Below are positions 17,445-27,043 of a DNA stretch of 36,692 nt, piece after piece; position 1 is the first letter of the stretch; every line of letters begins with the position of its first letter. The translations under genes and the position numbers were made by a program. Source of the stretch: Pseudomonadota bacterium (GTDB taxonomy: Bacteria > Pseudomonadota > Alphaproteobacteria > Rhodospirillales > Casp-alpha2); NCBI GenBank assembly GCA_027624235.1, contig JAQBYB010000024.1, forward strand, positions 1 to 36,692. Direction: 5' to 3'. The notes below the pieces were generated by a model, which ran no database searches, was not told the DNA's origin, and worked only from the letters and a program-made list of their open reading frames with translations.

Positions 17445-17469
17445 ATGGGGCTTGGTTATCAGCCCCCAT
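17445..17469 (+). promoter_or_regulatory. hairpin in the tsf-pyrH gap
   Basis: ATGGGGCT (17445-17452) can pair with AGCCCC(C)AT (17461-17469), with one bulged C and an 8-base loop. No T-run follows. It may be a processing or weak attenuation site between tsf and pyrH. Confidence 0.35.
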
Positions 17470-17492
17470 CGGAGAGCGAACGGAACACCGCC

Positions 17493-18209
17493 ATGTCGTC
17501 AAAGCCAAAATACCGGCGCATTCTCTTGAAATTGTCGGGAGAGGCGCTGATGGGCGAGCGTGAGTACGGCATTGACGCCGACACGGTGGACAGGATTTGC
17601 GGCGAAATCAAAGATGTCCACGCAAAAGGCGTGCAAATCTGCCTGGTCATCGGCGCAGGTAACATTTTCCGTGGCGTTTCGGTCGCCGCCAAGGGCATTG
17701 AGCGCACCAGCGCCGATTACATGGGCATGCTGGCCACCGTGATGAATGCATTGGCGGTGCAAAGCGTCCTGGAAAGTATGGGCGTGCCGACCCGGGTGCA
17801 ATCAGCCATCCCCATGGCGACTGTATGTGAACCCTATATCCGCCGCCGCGCTGTTCGTCATATGGAGAAGAGCAGGGTCGTCATCTTTGCCGGCGGAACC
17901 GGCAACCCGTTCTTCACCACCGACACCGCCGCCGCCCTTCGCGCCGTAGAAATGAACTGCGATGCGCTTCTAAAGGGGACTCAAGTCGACGGCGTCTATG
18001 ACGCGGACCCGAAAACCGAAAAAAACGCAAAACGCTATCAGAAACTCAGTTACCAGGAAGTCCTGGCCCAGAATCTCAGAGTCATGGACACATCAGCCAT
18101 CGCGCTGGCGCGTGAGAACAAGGTTCCAATCTTAGTGTTTTCCATTCACAATCCCGGGGGATTCGCCGAGGTCGTCTTCGGCGGTGGCACGTTTACGATT
18201 ATTAACTGA
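17493..18209 (+). CDS. pyrH: UMP kinase
   Basis: This enzyme phosphorylates UMP to UDP with ATP in pyrimidine nucleotide synthesis. It is a member of the amino-acid-kinase fold and is normally a hexamer regulated by GTP and UTP. The 238 residues start with the phosphate-binding [14 protein letters not shown] and contain [10 protein letters not shown] (about 51-60), the UMP-binding region [15 protein letters not shown] (about 73-87), [16 protein letters not shown] (about 131-146) and [13 protein letters not shown]. The frame is open upstream from 17445, but that portion covers the hairpin and does not resemble the family. ATG 17493 is therefore used. Confidence 0.97.
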   Translation: MSSKPKYRRILLKLSGEALMGEREYGIDADTVDRICGEIKDVHAKGVQICLVIGAGNIFRGVSVAAKGIERTSADYMGMLATVMNALAVQSVLESMGVPTRVQSAIPMATVCEPYIRRRAVRHMEKSRVVIFAGGTGNPFFTTDTAAALRAVEMNCDALLKGTQVDGVYDADPKTEKNAKRYQKLSYQEVLAQNLRVMDTSAIALARENKVPILVFSIHNPGGFAEVVFGGGTFTIIN

Positions 18210-18240
18210 CTGATTATCATCGCCGGTTTCCGAAGGGGGA

Positions 18241-18816
18241 ATGATCGCCGTGAGCATTGATATAGACACCATTAAAAAAGATATTGCGCGGCGCATGGAT
18301 GGAGCGTTAGAGGTGTTGACGGACGAGTTCATGGGTCTTCGCACCGGGCGCGCCAATGCCGGTCTTTTGGAATCCCTGGTCGTCGAAGCCTACGGCTCCA
18401 ATATGCCGATCAATCAGGTCGGCAATATCAGCGTGCCCGAGCCCCGGCTTTTGACGGTCCAGGTCTGGGACAAGGGCCTGGTTCAGGCCGTCGAAAAAGC
18501 GATCCTCAATTCCGGTCTCGGCCTCAATCCGTCGTCGGATGGACAGCTGGTCAGGGTTCCCATTCCGGCACTGACCGAAGAACGCCGTGTCGAATTGGCG
18601 AAGGTCGCGCACAAATATGCTGAAGACACCCGCATCGCCGTTCGCAATGTTCGCCGCCACGCCATGGATACCTTGAAGCAGTCCGAAAAAGACAACGAAA
18701 TTTCCAAAGACGAGCACCATGACCATGCCGAGCAAATTCAGGCGTTGACCGATGAACACATCAAGCGGATCGATGCGTTGCTGGAGCACAAGGAAAAGGA
18801 TATCAAGCAGGTCTAG
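18241..18816 (+). CDS. frr: ribosome recycling factor
   Basis: RRF splits post-termination ribosomes together with EF-G. The 191-residue protein has the family pattern [39 protein letters not shown] and [13 protein letters not shown], and forms the three-helix bundle plus a small domain. The start is uncertain. An ATG at 18241 directly abuts the AAGGGGGA ribosome binding site (18233-18240), while a GTG at 18250 has a spacing of about 10 bases and would give 188 residues starting [12 protein letters not shown]. The GTG may well be the true start. Confidence 0.95.
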   Translation: MIAVSIDIDTIKKDIARRMDGALEVLTDEFMGLRTGRANAGLLESLVVEAYGSNMPINQVGNISVPEPRLLTVQVWDKGLVQAVEKAILNSGLGLNPSSDGQLVRVPIPALTEERRVELAKVAHKYAEDTRIAVRNVRRHAMDTLKQSEKDNEISKDEHHDHAEQIQALTDEHIKRIDALLEHKEKDIKQV

Positions 18817-18820
18817 TTTC

Positions 18821-19561
18821 ATGGAAACCGTCTCTCTTAAAAAACATAATTCTCCGCCACCGCCGCCCAATCATGTCGCCATCATCATGGACGGCAATGG
18901 GCGCTGGGCGAAAGGCCAAGGGCTGCCCCGTACCGTGGGCCATCAAAGAGGCGCCGACGCGGTTAAAAAAGCCGTTAAATCGGCTATTTCCATGGGCGTT
19001 GGCTACCTGACCCTGTTCGGATTTTCCTCGGAGAACTGGAACCGTCCGGAGAATGAGGTCAAGGACCTGATGGGGCTGCTCCGGTTTTATCTAAAAAAAG
19101 AAATCATTGAACTCAACGCAGAGGGCGTCCGTCTCAGGGTCATCGGCGACCGCAATCGCCTGGATAAGGATATTGTCGTGCTGATCGAAAACGCCGAACA
19201 GCTGACCGCCGCCAACTCTCGCCTGTCGTTGACCATTGCCCTTAGCTACGGCGGCCGGGCGGAAATTACGGCGGCGGCCCGCGCGATCGCCGAGGATATC
19301 ATGGCCGGACGCCTCAAGGTCGAGGATATCGACGAGGCGGCGCTCGCGGGGCGCTTGTTTACCGCGGACATTCCAGATCCAGATCTTTTAATCCGCACCA
19401 GTGGCGAACAAAGGATCAGCAACTTCTTACTGTGGCAGATGGCGTATACCGAATTAGTGTTCATCGAAACCCTTTGGCCCGAATTTTCCGGTGAGGATTT
19501 TGAAAACGCCGTCATCGAATATCAGGGCCGTGAACGCCGATATGGCGCATCCGGCGGGTGA
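18821..19561 (+). CDS. uppS: polyprenyl (undecaprenyl) diphosphate synthase
   Basis: This is a cis-prenyltransferase adding isoprene units to farnesyl diphosphate to make the lipid carrier for peptidoglycan and polysaccharide synthesis. It has 246 residues. IIMDGNGRWAKGQGLPRTVGHQRG (about 22-45) carries the catalytic Asp and pyrophosphate-binding residues. FGFSSENWNRP, LIRTSGEQRISNFLLWQMAYTEL and a terminal GRERRYG complete the family pattern. The proline-rich SPPPPPNH N-terminus is typical of alphaproteobacterial versions. ATG 18821 lies 4 bases after frr. The frame overlaps cdsA by 20 bases. Confidence 0.96.
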   Translation: METVSLKKHNSPPPPPNHVAIIMDGNGRWAKGQGLPRTVGHQRGADAVKKAVKSAISMGVGYLTLFGFSSENWNRPENEVKDLMGLLRFYLKKEIIELNAEGVRLRVIGDRNRLDKDIVVLIENAEQLTAANSRLSLTIALSYGGRAEITAAARAIAEDIMAGRLKVEDIDEAALAGRLFTADIPDPDLLIRTSGEQRISNFLLWQMAYTELVFIETLWPEFSGEDFENAVIEYQGRERRYGASGG

Positions 19562-20216
19562 CCCCCAACCAAGTTCTTTGGCGGCCCGAACCGTCACGGC
19601 CTCCGTTGCGGCGCCCGTGGTTCTGGGCGTTGTCTATTTGGGATCTCCATATTTCGATATTCTCGTCGCCATCATGGCGTTGATCCTGGCCTTTGAGTGG
19701 AACCGTCTTTGTGCCGGGCGGCCGGGATGGTTGGCGCTCGGCGGAATTTATATCGCCGTTCCCAGCTGGGCCTTGCTTCATTTGCGCGCCGACAGTACCG
19801 CCGGGGCGGTAATCGTGTTTTGGATGTTGGCGGTGGTCTGGTCGGCGGATACCGGTGCATACGCCTTTGGCCGTCTTATTGGTGGCGTCAAGCTGGCCCC
19901 CGTCATTAGCCCCAACAAAACCTGGGCCGGTCTGTTGGGTGGCGTAGGGGCGGCAGGCGTGACCGGCGCGTTGGCCGGCGTGATTCTTGAAGTAGAGGCT
20001 ATCCCAGCCCTCGCCGGGTGGAGCGCCCTCATCGGCGCCATTTCTCAAATCGGCGACTTAGCGGAATCTTGGGTTAAGCGGCATTTTGGGGTAAAAGATA
20101 CAGGGGCAATCCTTCCGGGACACGGTGGCCTGTTTGACCGTGTTGATGGATTGCTGGTGGCGGTCGTTGCCGTTGCCGTCCTAGGAACTTTCGGTCAGGG
20201 CACCATTTTGACATGA
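19542..20216 (+). CDS. cdsA: phosphatidate cytidylyltransferase (CDP-diacylglycerol synthase)
   Basis: This inner-membrane enzyme makes CDP-diacylglycerol, the precursor of all phospholipids, from CTP and phosphatidic acid. It has 224 residues with about six hydrophobic segments. The C-terminal CDS signature is clear: VKDTGAILPGHGGLFDRVDG at about residues 178-197, with SPNKTWAGLLGG further upstream (about 124-135). It is on the short side for the family, as is common in alphaproteobacteria. ATG 19542 lies inside the end of uppS; a GTG at 19530 is an alternative. The stop overlaps the dxr start as ATGA, so the two are translationally coupled. Confidence 0.93.
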   Translation: MAHPAGDPQPSSLAARTVTASVAAPVVLGVVYLGSPYFDILVAIMALILAFEWNRLCAGRPGWLALGGIYIAVPSWALLHLRADSTAGAVIVFWMLAVVWSADTGAYAFGRLIGGVKLAPVISPNKTWAGLLGGVGAAGVTGALAGVILEVEAIPALAGWSALIGAISQIGDLAESWVKRHFGVKDTGAILPGHGGLFDRVDGLLVAVVAVAVLGTFGQGTILT

Positions 20217-21421
20217 ATGTAATTTCCGAACCCCTCGCCCCCAAAACGGTAAGAATGCCCAGAAGCGTCACCATCCTTGGGTCGACCGGATCCGTCGGCT
20301 GCAATACGGTCGAACTGATTGAAAACAACCCCGGTGACTATGTGGTAGAGGCCCTGACGGCGAACCGCAATGTTCATCTGTTGGTCGAACAATCCCTGCG
20401 CCTGAAACCGAATACGGCGGTGGTGGCCGATCCCGATTGCTATCAGGCGCTGAAACAAGCTTTGGCTGGAACCGGGATCGAGGCCGCCGCCGGCCCCGAC
20501 GCCTTGATCGAAGCCGCCGCAAGGCCGGCTGATTGGGTGATGGCCTCCATTGTCGGCGCGGCCGGGCTTAAACCGACGTTGACCGCTGTCAGGCGCGGCG
20601 CCACGATCGGATTGGCCAATAAGGAATGTCTGGTTTCCGCTGGGGACATGTTCATGAATGAGGTCGTTACCCATGGCGCCACCCTGTTGCCGGTGGATTC
20701 CGAACACAGCGCCATTTTTCAGGTCTTTGATTTTGACAATGCCGACCGGGTGCACCGGATCATCCTGACCGCGTCGGGTGGGCCGTTCAGAGAATCTTCC
20801 CTTGAACAAATGGCCAAAATGACCCCGGAACAGGCCGTCGCCCACCCCAATTGGGACATGGGCGCGAAAATTTCGGTGGATTCAGCGACGATGATGAACA
20901 AAGGCCTGGAATTGATTGAGGCCTTCCATCTTTTCCCGGTTTCCGGTGATCAGATCGAAATTCTGGTGCATCCGCAATCGGTGATCCATTCCATGGTCGA
21001 TTATGTCGATGGTTCGGTCCTGGCTCAGTTGGGGACCCCTGACATGCGTACCCCGATTGCCTACGCCCTGGCCTGGCCCAAACGGATGGCAGCACACGCC
21101 CCCAGGCTGGACCTCGAGAAAATTGCGACCCTGACCTTCGAAGCCCCCGATATGGAGCGTTTTCCGGCGCTCAGGCTGGCCCGCCAAGCCTTGAATACCG
21201 GTGCCGCGGCGCCGACGGTGATGAATGCCGCCAACGAAGTCGCTGTTCGCCATTTTTTAGACAAAAATATAGGTTTTCTTGACATTGTACGGATTGTAGA
21301 GGAAACCCTTATCGCCGCGCCTGGTGGCCGTTTGGACAATCTGGACGATGTCTCCGATGCCGATACAAACGCGCGGCGAATTGCCGAGGATTTGGTTTTG
21401 AGACTTCCGAAAGACTATTAA
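20213..21421 (+). CDS. dxr: 1-deoxy-D-xylulose 5-phosphate reductoisomerase
   Basis: This is the second step of the MEP pathway for isoprenoid precursors: DXP to 2-C-methyl-D-erythritol 4-phosphate, using NADPH and a divalent metal. It has 402 residues. The NADPH loop ILGSTGSVG is at about 21-29. NKECLVSAG and PVDSEHSAIFQ carry metal and substrate ligands, TASGGPFRE is the catalytic loop, and MNKGLELIEA follows. The ATG overlaps the cdsA stop by 4 bases. A second ATG (20255) would start just before the nucleotide-binding strand. Confidence 0.97.
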   Translation: MNVISEPLAPKTVRMPRSVTILGSTGSVGCNTVELIENNPGDYVVEALTANRNVHLLVEQSLRLKPNTAVVADPDCYQALKQALAGTGIEAAAGPDALIEAAARPADWVMASIVGAAGLKPTLTAVRRGATIGLANKECLVSAGDMFMNEVVTHGATLLPVDSEHSAIFQVFDFDNADRVHRIILTASGGPFRESSLEQMAKMTPEQAVAHPNWDMGAKISVDSATMMNKGLELIEAFHLFPVSGDQIEILVHPQSVIHSMVDYVDGSVLAQLGTPDMRTPIAYALAWPKRMAAHAPRLDLEKIATLTFEAPDMERFPALRLARQALNTGAAAPTVMNAANEVAVRHFLDKNIGFLDIVRIVEETLIAAPGGRLDNLDDVSDADTNARRIAEDLVLRLPKDY

Positions 21422-21471
21422 TAACCGGCGGCTTAAAACCTCCGCCCATAACCTCACCGGAAAGCTACTTT

Positions 21472-22611
21472 ATGGACACCATTCTCGGATTTACTTGGTA
21501 TTACATCATCCTGTTTTTGTTCGTGCTCACGGTCCTGGTTTATGTCCATGAGTGGGGGCATTACTGGGTTGCCAAGCGCAACAATGTTAAAGTCGAGGTG
21601 TTCTCGATCGGGTTCGGACCGGAAATTTACGGCTGGACCAATGCGGCCGGAACCCGGTGGAAAATATCGGCTATTCCCCTCGGCGGATACGTCAAGATGC
21701 TGGGCCAGTCCGATCTGCCTGAAGATGATGAAGATCAACGCCCTTTAACCGAAGAAGAAAAGGCCGTTTCTTTTCAATATAAAACCATAGCCCAACGCTC
21801 AGCCATCTTTATCGCCGGGCCATTGGCGAATTTCATTCTGGCGGTGGTTCTTTTCGCCGGGTTGATCATGATCGTCGGCACCCCTAAACATTATGCCGGA
21901 GTTGGCAATATTTTGCCGGATTCCGCCGCCGCCGAAGCCGGTTTTGAGGTTGGCGACCGCATTTTGAGCATCAATGGCGAGCCGGTGACCTGGTTTTCGG
22001 ATCTGGTTCGTATCGTCAGCGACAAACCAGGCGTTCCCTTGAACATAACGCTTAAGCGCGGCGATGCGGAACTGACCCTGGCGGCGACACCGAAACGGCA
22101 ACAACGGACGGATGAAAAAGGGAATACGGTCGACATTGGTTTGCTTGGCGTTCGTTATGACCCGGAACAAGCCAAGTATGAAAGACAGAACCCACTCTAC
22201 GCTTTATGGCTGGGGGTAAGGCAAACCGCTGCCATGACCACGAATATCTTCGCCTACCTAGGCGAAATGATCTCCGGAAAAAGAGGTGCCGAAGACCTTG
22301 GTGGGCCCCTAAGAATTGCTAAACTTTCCGGGCAAATGGCCCAGGGCGGGCTCGATAACCTAATCTTCTTTATGGCCGCCTTATCAGTTAATTTGGGCCT
22401 TATTAACCTTTTTCCAATTCCGTTGCTTGATGGTGGTCACTTGTTGTTTCTTGCCGCCGAAGCCATTCGTGGCCGTCCCTTGGGTGAACGCACGCAAGAA
22501 TACGGTTTTCGTTTTGGGTTGATTCTGGTATTGATTCTAATGGTTTTTGCAACTTGGAACGACTTGGTTCACTTGAGAGTCATTGAGTTTATTAAAGATC
22601 TGATTACCTGA
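21472..22611 (+). CDS. rseP: RIP metalloprotease RseP (site-2 protease family)
   Basis: This inner-membrane zinc protease cuts transmembrane segments of anti-sigma factors and clears signal peptides. The zinc motif HEWGH (His26, Glu27, His30) lies in the first membrane helix, followed by FSIGFGPEIYGW. A single PDZ domain is visible at about residues 130-205 (DSAAAEAGFEVGDRILSINGEPV). The second zinc site, NLFPIPLLDGGHL, is near 310-322. The 379-residue length suits the one-PDZ form. It sits directly before bamA, as in most proteobacteria. Confidence 0.96.
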   Translation: MDTILGFTWYYIILFLFVLTVLVYVHEWGHYWVAKRNNVKVEVFSIGFGPEIYGWTNAAGTRWKISAIPLGGYVKMLGQSDLPEDDEDQRPLTEEEKAVSFQYKTIAQRSAIFIAGPLANFILAVVLFAGLIMIVGTPKHYAGVGNILPDSAAAEAGFEVGDRILSINGEPVTWFSDLVRIVSDKPGVPLNITLKRGDAELTLAATPKRQQRTDEKGNTVDIGLLGVRYDPEQAKYERQNPLYALWLGVRQTAAMTTNIFAYLGEMISGKRGAEDLGGPLRIAKLSGQMAQGGLDNLIFFMAALSVNLGLINLFPIPLLDGGHLLFLAAEAIRGRPLGERTQEYGFRFGLILVLILMVFATWNDLVHLRVIEFIKDLIT

Positions 22612-22621
22612 TTATAAGATC

Positions 22622-24937
22622 ATGGGGGTTTCTTTGAGGCGCTTTCACCTCTTCTTCGCTGCTGGATATGTTGTGGTTCTTGGGTTGTTGCCTATTCAGG
22701 CGATGGCTCAATCAAACCATGATGTGGTAGAGCTTGCGCAAAACACCGGCGTGATCGGAGAAGTTAAGGTCACCGGAACCCAGCGCATTGAGCCCGATAC
22801 GGTCAAATCCTACCTGCTTTTGAAAGCAGGCGACCCCTTTGATGCCAGCAAGGTCGATGGCTCTCTGAAAAGCCTTTTCTCCACCGGCCTTTTCGCTGAC
22901 GTGACATTACGCCGGCAAGGCGACGCCCTGGTGGTGAATGTGGTGGAAAATCCAGTCATCAACCGCATTGCTTTCGAAGGAAACGATAAAGTCGAAACCG
23001 CAAATTTAGAATCCGAGGTATCGCTTCGTCCGCGGGTGATTTACACCCGTACCAAAGTCCAAAGCGACGTCAAACGTATCCTCGCCATTTATCGCAGCAG
23101 TGGTCGTTTTGCCACCACGGTGGAGCCGAAAGTCATCCAGTTGCCTCAAAACCGGATCGATTTGGTGTTTGAGATCAATGAAGGCGACCTGACGGAAATC
23201 AAAAGCATCCGTTTCGTCGGCAACCGGGAATTCAACGACAGCCGCCTGCGAGGGGTCATCCGCACCAGGAAAACCGCATGGTGGCGGTTTCTTTCTTCCG
23301 ATGACAAATATGACCCGGATCGCCTGACCTATGACCGGGAATTGTTGCGCCGGTTCTATCTCTCTGGCGGCTTCGCGGATTTCCGTGTCGCTTCCGCCGT
23401 TGCCGAACTGACCCCCGACCGCAAAGACTTCTTTCTGACATTTGCCGTGGAAGAAGGAAACCGATACCAGTTCGGCAAAATCGATATCGAGGCCCGTCTG
23501 CGCGACCTTAAGAAAGAAAAAGTTGCTGAGATAGTAGAATTAAAGCCGGGAGAATGGTACGACATTGAAGCGGTCAACAACGCCATCGGTGCGTTGACCG
23601 ACAGGGTCGGCGAATTGGGGTACGCCTTTGTCGACGTCAGGCCCCGAATCAACCGCAACCGTGAGAAAAAAATAATCGATGTCGTTTTTGAAATCAACGA
23701 AGGCCCGCGGGTTTTTGTTGAACGGATTGATGTCGTCGGCAATGTCCGCACCCAGGACAAGGTGATCCGCAGAGAGTTTCGGCTCCTTGAAGGGGATGCT
23801 TTTAATTCGGCAAAACTGCGCCGTTCGCAACAACGCATAAGAAATCTTGGCTTTTTCGAAACCGTCCAAGTCAAACAATTGCCCGGCAGTTCCCCGGATA
23901 AGACGGTTCTAAATGTGGCTGTGGAAGAAAAGTCGACAGGCCAATTGAGCTTCGGCGCCGGGTTTTCAACGACCAACGGAATCCTCGGCGACATCGGTAT
24001 CTCCGAGAAGAATTTTCTCGGAAAGGGGCAGCAAATCTCCCTGAACCTGACCATCGCCGCGCTCAAAAGTGAAATTGATTTGTCTTTTACCGAACCCTAC
24101 TTCCTTGGCCGCGAAGTTCGCGCCGGGTTTGATTTATTCCGGGTCAGTCAGGACCTGAAGGATGTTAGCTCTTTCAGTTCGGACGTTACCGGTTTCGGGT
24201 TGAGAGGCGGATACAGGATCACCGAAGATTTAAGGCAGGACTGGAGTTACACCTTTAAGTTTTCAAAGGTTTCATCCGTTTCCAGCGATGCCTCAACACT
24301 GATCCAATCCGCAGTCGGGACGACAACGACATCGCAAATCGGCCATACAATATTGTACGACAAACGCAATAGCGCGATTAACCCGACAACCGGTTATGTC
24401 GCCCGGTTATCAACCACCCTTGCGGGATTGGGCGGAAGCGTCCGCTTTATTAAGAACCAGATCAGGGCCTCCCAATATTTCCCCATTGCCGACCAGTGGG
24501 TGCTTAACATCGGCGGTAGCGCTGGATACATCGCCGGACTGGGAAAGGATATCGCCGTTCTTGACCGGTTTTTCATCGGTGGGGACAATCTCAGGGGATT
24601 TGCCAGCAGAGGCGTCGGCCCCAGGGATAGTTTAACCCAAGATGCCCTTGGCGGTGAGTGGATGTATACCGGCCTTTTGCAATTGACCTTTCCATTGGGT
24701 CTGCCAGATGAATTTGGAGTGAGAGGACGAACCTTTTCAGATTTCGGCAGCTCCGGAAAACTCACCCCCACGGCATCCTTCGTAGATGATGAAGGCTCTT
24801 TACGGATGTCGGCTGGGTTTGGCGTGACATGGCAATCGCCATTTGGCCCCGTCGGCATAGATGCCGCCGTGCCTTTAGTCAAAGAAGCATTCGACCTCAC
24901 CGAAAGTGTCCGCTTTAATTTCGGAACACGGTTTTAG
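22622..24937 (+). CDS. bamA: outer membrane protein assembly factor BamA
   Basis: BamA inserts beta-barrel proteins into the outer membrane. The 771-residue precursor has a signal peptide (cleavage near AMAQ at about residue 30), five POTRA domains (about 45-430) and a C-terminal 16-strand barrel. POTRA features such as IAFEGNDKVE, VGNREFNDSRLRG and VVGNVRTQDKVIRREF are evident. The barrel shows the VRGF-like loop as LRGFASRGVGPRD, and the protein ends in Phe (NFGTRF), the usual terminal outer-membrane signal. It lies between rseP and skp. Confidence 0.97.
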   Translation: MGVSLRRFHLFFAAGYVVVLGLLPIQAMAQSNHDVVELAQNTGVIGEVKVTGTQRIEPDTVKSYLLLKAGDPFDASKVDGSLKSLFSTGLFADVTLRRQGDALVVNVVENPVINRIAFEGNDKVETANLESEVSLRPRVIYTRTKVQSDVKRILAIYRSSGRFATTVEPKVIQLPQNRIDLVFEINEGDLTEIKSIRFVGNREFNDSRLRGVIRTRKTAWWRFLSSDDKYDPDRLTYDRELLRRFYLSGGFADFRVASAVAELTPDRKDFFLTFAVEEGNRYQFGKIDIEARLRDLKKEKVAEIVELKPGEWYDIEAVNNAIGALTDRVGELGYAFVDVRPRINRNREKKIIDVVFEINEGPRVFVERIDVVGNVRTQDKVIRREFRLLEGDAFNSAKLRRSQQRIRNLGFFETVQVKQLPGSSPDKTVLNVAVEEKSTGQLSFGAGFSTTNGILGDIGISEKNFLGKGQQISLNLTIAALKSEIDLSFTEPYFLGREVRAGFDLFRVSQDLKDVSSFSSDVTGFGLRGGYRITEDLRQDWSYTFKFSKVSSVSSDASTLIQSAVGTTTTSQIGHTILYDKRNSAINPTTGYVARLSTTLAGLGGSVRFIKNQIRASQYFPIADQWVLNIGGSAGYIAGLGKDIAVLDRFFIGGDNLRGFASRGVGPRDSLTQDALGGEWMYTGLLQLTFPLGLPDEFGVRGRTFSDFGSSGKLTPTASFVDDEGSLRMSAGFGVTWQSPFGPVGIDAAVPLVKEAFDLTESVRFNFGTRF

Positions 24938-24946
24938 GAGAAACAA

Positions 24947-25546
24947 TTGACCCACTTTTTCAAACTTTTTTTTACAGCTCTCATCACGGTTTTGTTTCTT
25001 AACCAACCCGTTCTGGCGCAACCGGCTGCCCCGGACAATAAAAAAACCAGCGAAGAAAAAATACCCGTTCCCGTTAGAATCCCCTTCGCGGTCCTGGATG
25101 TGCAGGCTATTCTCCAGGAGTCCGCCGCCGTGAAAAATATTCGCGAGCAGATCACTAAATATGGCACCGAATTCGAGAAGGAAATTGAAAAGGAACGGGG
25201 AAATCTACGAGATGCAAATCAGGAATTGGCCCGGCAACGGACTATTCTGGCACCGGAAGCGTTCGCCGAGAAGCGCCGCAAGTTCGAAGAAAGAGTCGTT
25301 GAGGTTCAACGCCTAGTCCAACAACGTCAACGGGAACTGGACAAGACGCGAAACATCGCGATGGAGGCCGTCAACCAAGCCTACATCGAAGTCGTTGGAA
25401 GGGTGGCCAACGAAAAAAATCTTGCCATCATTATGAGGAAAAGCCAGACCGCCTATTCGGTAGGCACTTTGGACCTTACGAAAGAGATTTTGGATCAATT
25501 GAACAAGAAATTGCCTACTGTAAAGGTCACCAAGCCTGGGAAATAA
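24947..25546 (+). CDS. skp: OmpH/Skp-family periplasmic chaperone
   Basis: This periplasmic chaperone holds unfolded outer-membrane proteins on their way to BamA. It has 199 residues with a signal peptide (FFKLFFTALITVLFLNQPVLAQ, cleavage near residue 25). A basic strand FAVLDVQAILQESAAVKNI follows, then a long charged coiled-coil arm (about 70-150) and a closing VDLT-like segment GTLDLTKEILDQLNKK. The start is a TTG at 24947, supported by a perfect AGGAG at 24936-24940 with 6-base spacing and by the signal peptide. lpxD starts 3 bases after the stop. Confidence 0.92.
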   Translation: MTHFFKLFFTALITVLFLNQPVLAQPAAPDNKKTSEEKIPVPVRIPFAVLDVQAILQESAAVKNIREQITKYGTEFEKEIEKERGNLRDANQELARQRTILAPEAFAEKRRKFEERVVEVQRLVQQRQRELDKTRNIAMEAVNQAYIEVVGRVANEKNLAIIMRKSQTAYSVGTLDLTKEILDQLNKKLPTVKVTKPGK

Positions 25547-25549
25547 GGA

Positions 25550-26572
25550 ATGGCCGATCCTCGTTTTTTTTCCTTGGCCGGGCCTTTCAGCCTAAAGGAT
25601 TTAGCCGATATTTCCGGAGCAAGGATCGGAGAGGGCGCCAATTCTGAGGCCCAATTCTCAGATGTTCTACCGCTTCAGAACGCCGGGCCCGAACACCTGA
25701 GTTTTCTTGACAACAAACTCTACCTCAAAAGCATTTCTAAAAGCCGCGCCGGGGCTTGCCTGATGCATGTCGATCATGCCGCAAGCGCGCCGAAGACAAT
25801 GGCGTTGTTGCTATGCGAAGAACCGTACCGCGCCTATGCAAAAGTCGCCGCCGCCTTCCATCCGCGGTTGGTCTTTGAGGCCCATATTTCAGCCTCGGCC
25901 ATCATTGATGATACTGCTATAATCGGTAAAGGCTGTCTTGTGTCCCCCGGCGCCGTAATCGGCGCGAAAGCCGAGATCGGTAAAAACTGTTGCATCGGCG
26001 CCAACACGGTCATCGGCAAGGGGGTCATTCTCGGTGATGATTGCGATATTGGGCCTAACGCCAGTTTGACCTATTGCATTATCGGCAACCGCGTCAATAT
26101 TCATGCCGGTACCCGGATCGGACAAGAGGGGTACGGCTATGCCCCTGGCAAGGACGGCCACATTAAAATTCCACAATTGGGACGGGTTCTGATCGAAGAC
26201 GATGTCGACATCGGCGCCAACGCCACCCTCGACCGCGGTAGCGGCCCGGATACGGTTATCGGGGCCGGAACAAAAATTGATAATCTTGTTCATATCGCCC
26301 ATAACGCTCGTCTCGGAAAAAATTGCTTACTGGCTTCACAGGTGGGCGTTTCCGGCAGCACCGAGTTAGGCAACTTCGTGATGGTCGGGGGAAAGGCCGG
26401 TTTTGCCGGCCATTTAAAGATCGGCGACGGCGCGCGTATTGCCGCAAAAAGCGGCGTCACGGCGGATGTCCAGGCCGGCGCCACCGTCGGTGGGTTTCCC
26501 GCCCGCCCGATCAAGGAATGGCTCCGCGGGATAGCGGTGCTCAGACGCATAGCGAAAAAGAAAGTCGAATAA
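25550..26572 (+). CDS. lpxD: UDP-3-O-acylglucosamine N-acyltransferase
   Basis: This is the third step of lipid A synthesis: transfer of a hydroxyacyl chain from acyl-ACP to the amino group of UDP-3-O-acylglucosamine. The 340-residue protein has the N-terminal uridine-binding domain (LSFLDNKLY, about residues 44-52). A left-handed beta helix of hexapeptide repeats follows (about 105-310), then a short C-terminal helix. The region [13 protein letters not shown] carries the expected catalytic histidine. The order skp-lpxD-fabZ-lpxA is the classical proteobacterial one. Confidence 0.97.
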   Translation: MADPRFFSLAGPFSLKDLADISGARIGEGANSEAQFSDVLPLQNAGPEHLSFLDNKLYLKSISKSRAGACLMHVDHAASAPKTMALLLCEEPYRAYAKVAAAFHPRLVFEAHISASAIIDDTAIIGKGCLVSPGAVIGAKAEIGKNCCIGANTVIGKGVILGDDCDIGPNASLTYCIIGNRVNIHAGTRIGQEGYGYAPGKDGHIKIPQLGRVLIEDDVDIGANATLDRGSGPDTVIGAGTKIDNLVHIAHNARLGKNCLLASQVGVSGSTELGNFVMVGGKAGFAGHLKIGDGARIAAKSGVTADVQAGATVGGFPARPIKEWLRGIAVLRRIAKKKVE

Positions 26573-26575
26573 GCC

Positions 26576-27043
26576 ATGGACGATAGCCTCTCCACCGACG
26601 TCATCAAATCCCTTGATACCGAAGCGATCAAGGACATGATCCCGCATCGTCACCCGTTTTTGTTGATTGATGAGGTCACCAACCTGATCCCCGACGTGGA
26701 AGCGACGGGCTTCAAGAACGTGACCGGGGATGAGCCCTATTTCGCAGGCCATTTTCCCGGCCATCCGATTATGCCGGGCGTTTTGATCGTCGAAGCAATG
26801 GCCCAAACTTCGGCGGTGTTGGTGGTCGGGACGATGGGCAAACAGCCCGGAAGTGTGGTATATTTCATGTCCGTGGACCAGGCCCGCTTCCGCAAGCCGG
26901 TCTTTCCAGGCGACCAACTGTATATGCATGTGAAAAAGCTACGCCAACGCGGTAAGGTATGGAAATTTCATGGCGAGGCGCGGGTCGGTGATGACATTGT
27001 CGCCGAAGCAATTTTCACTGCTATGATTGTGGATCCAAAATGA
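26576..27043 (+). CDS. fabZ: 3-hydroxyacyl-ACP dehydratase FabZ
   Basis: This is the dehydratase of the fatty-acid elongation cycle. It competes with LpxA and LpxD for hydroxyacyl-ACP, which explains its place between them. The 155-residue hot-dog-fold protein contains IPHRHPFLLIDEV (about 22-34) and AGHFPGHPIMPGVLIVEAMAQ (about 57-77), with catalytic His59 and Glu73. The stop overlaps the lpxA start by 4 bases (ATGA). Confidence 0.97.
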   Translation: MDDSLSTDVIKSLDTEAIKDMIPHRHPFLLIDEVTNLIPDVEATGFKNVTGDEPYFAGHFPGHPIMPGVLIVEAMAQTSAVLVVGTMGKQPGSVVYFMSVDQARFRKPVFPGDQLYMHVKKLRQRGKVWKFHGEARVGDDIVAEAIFTAMIVDPK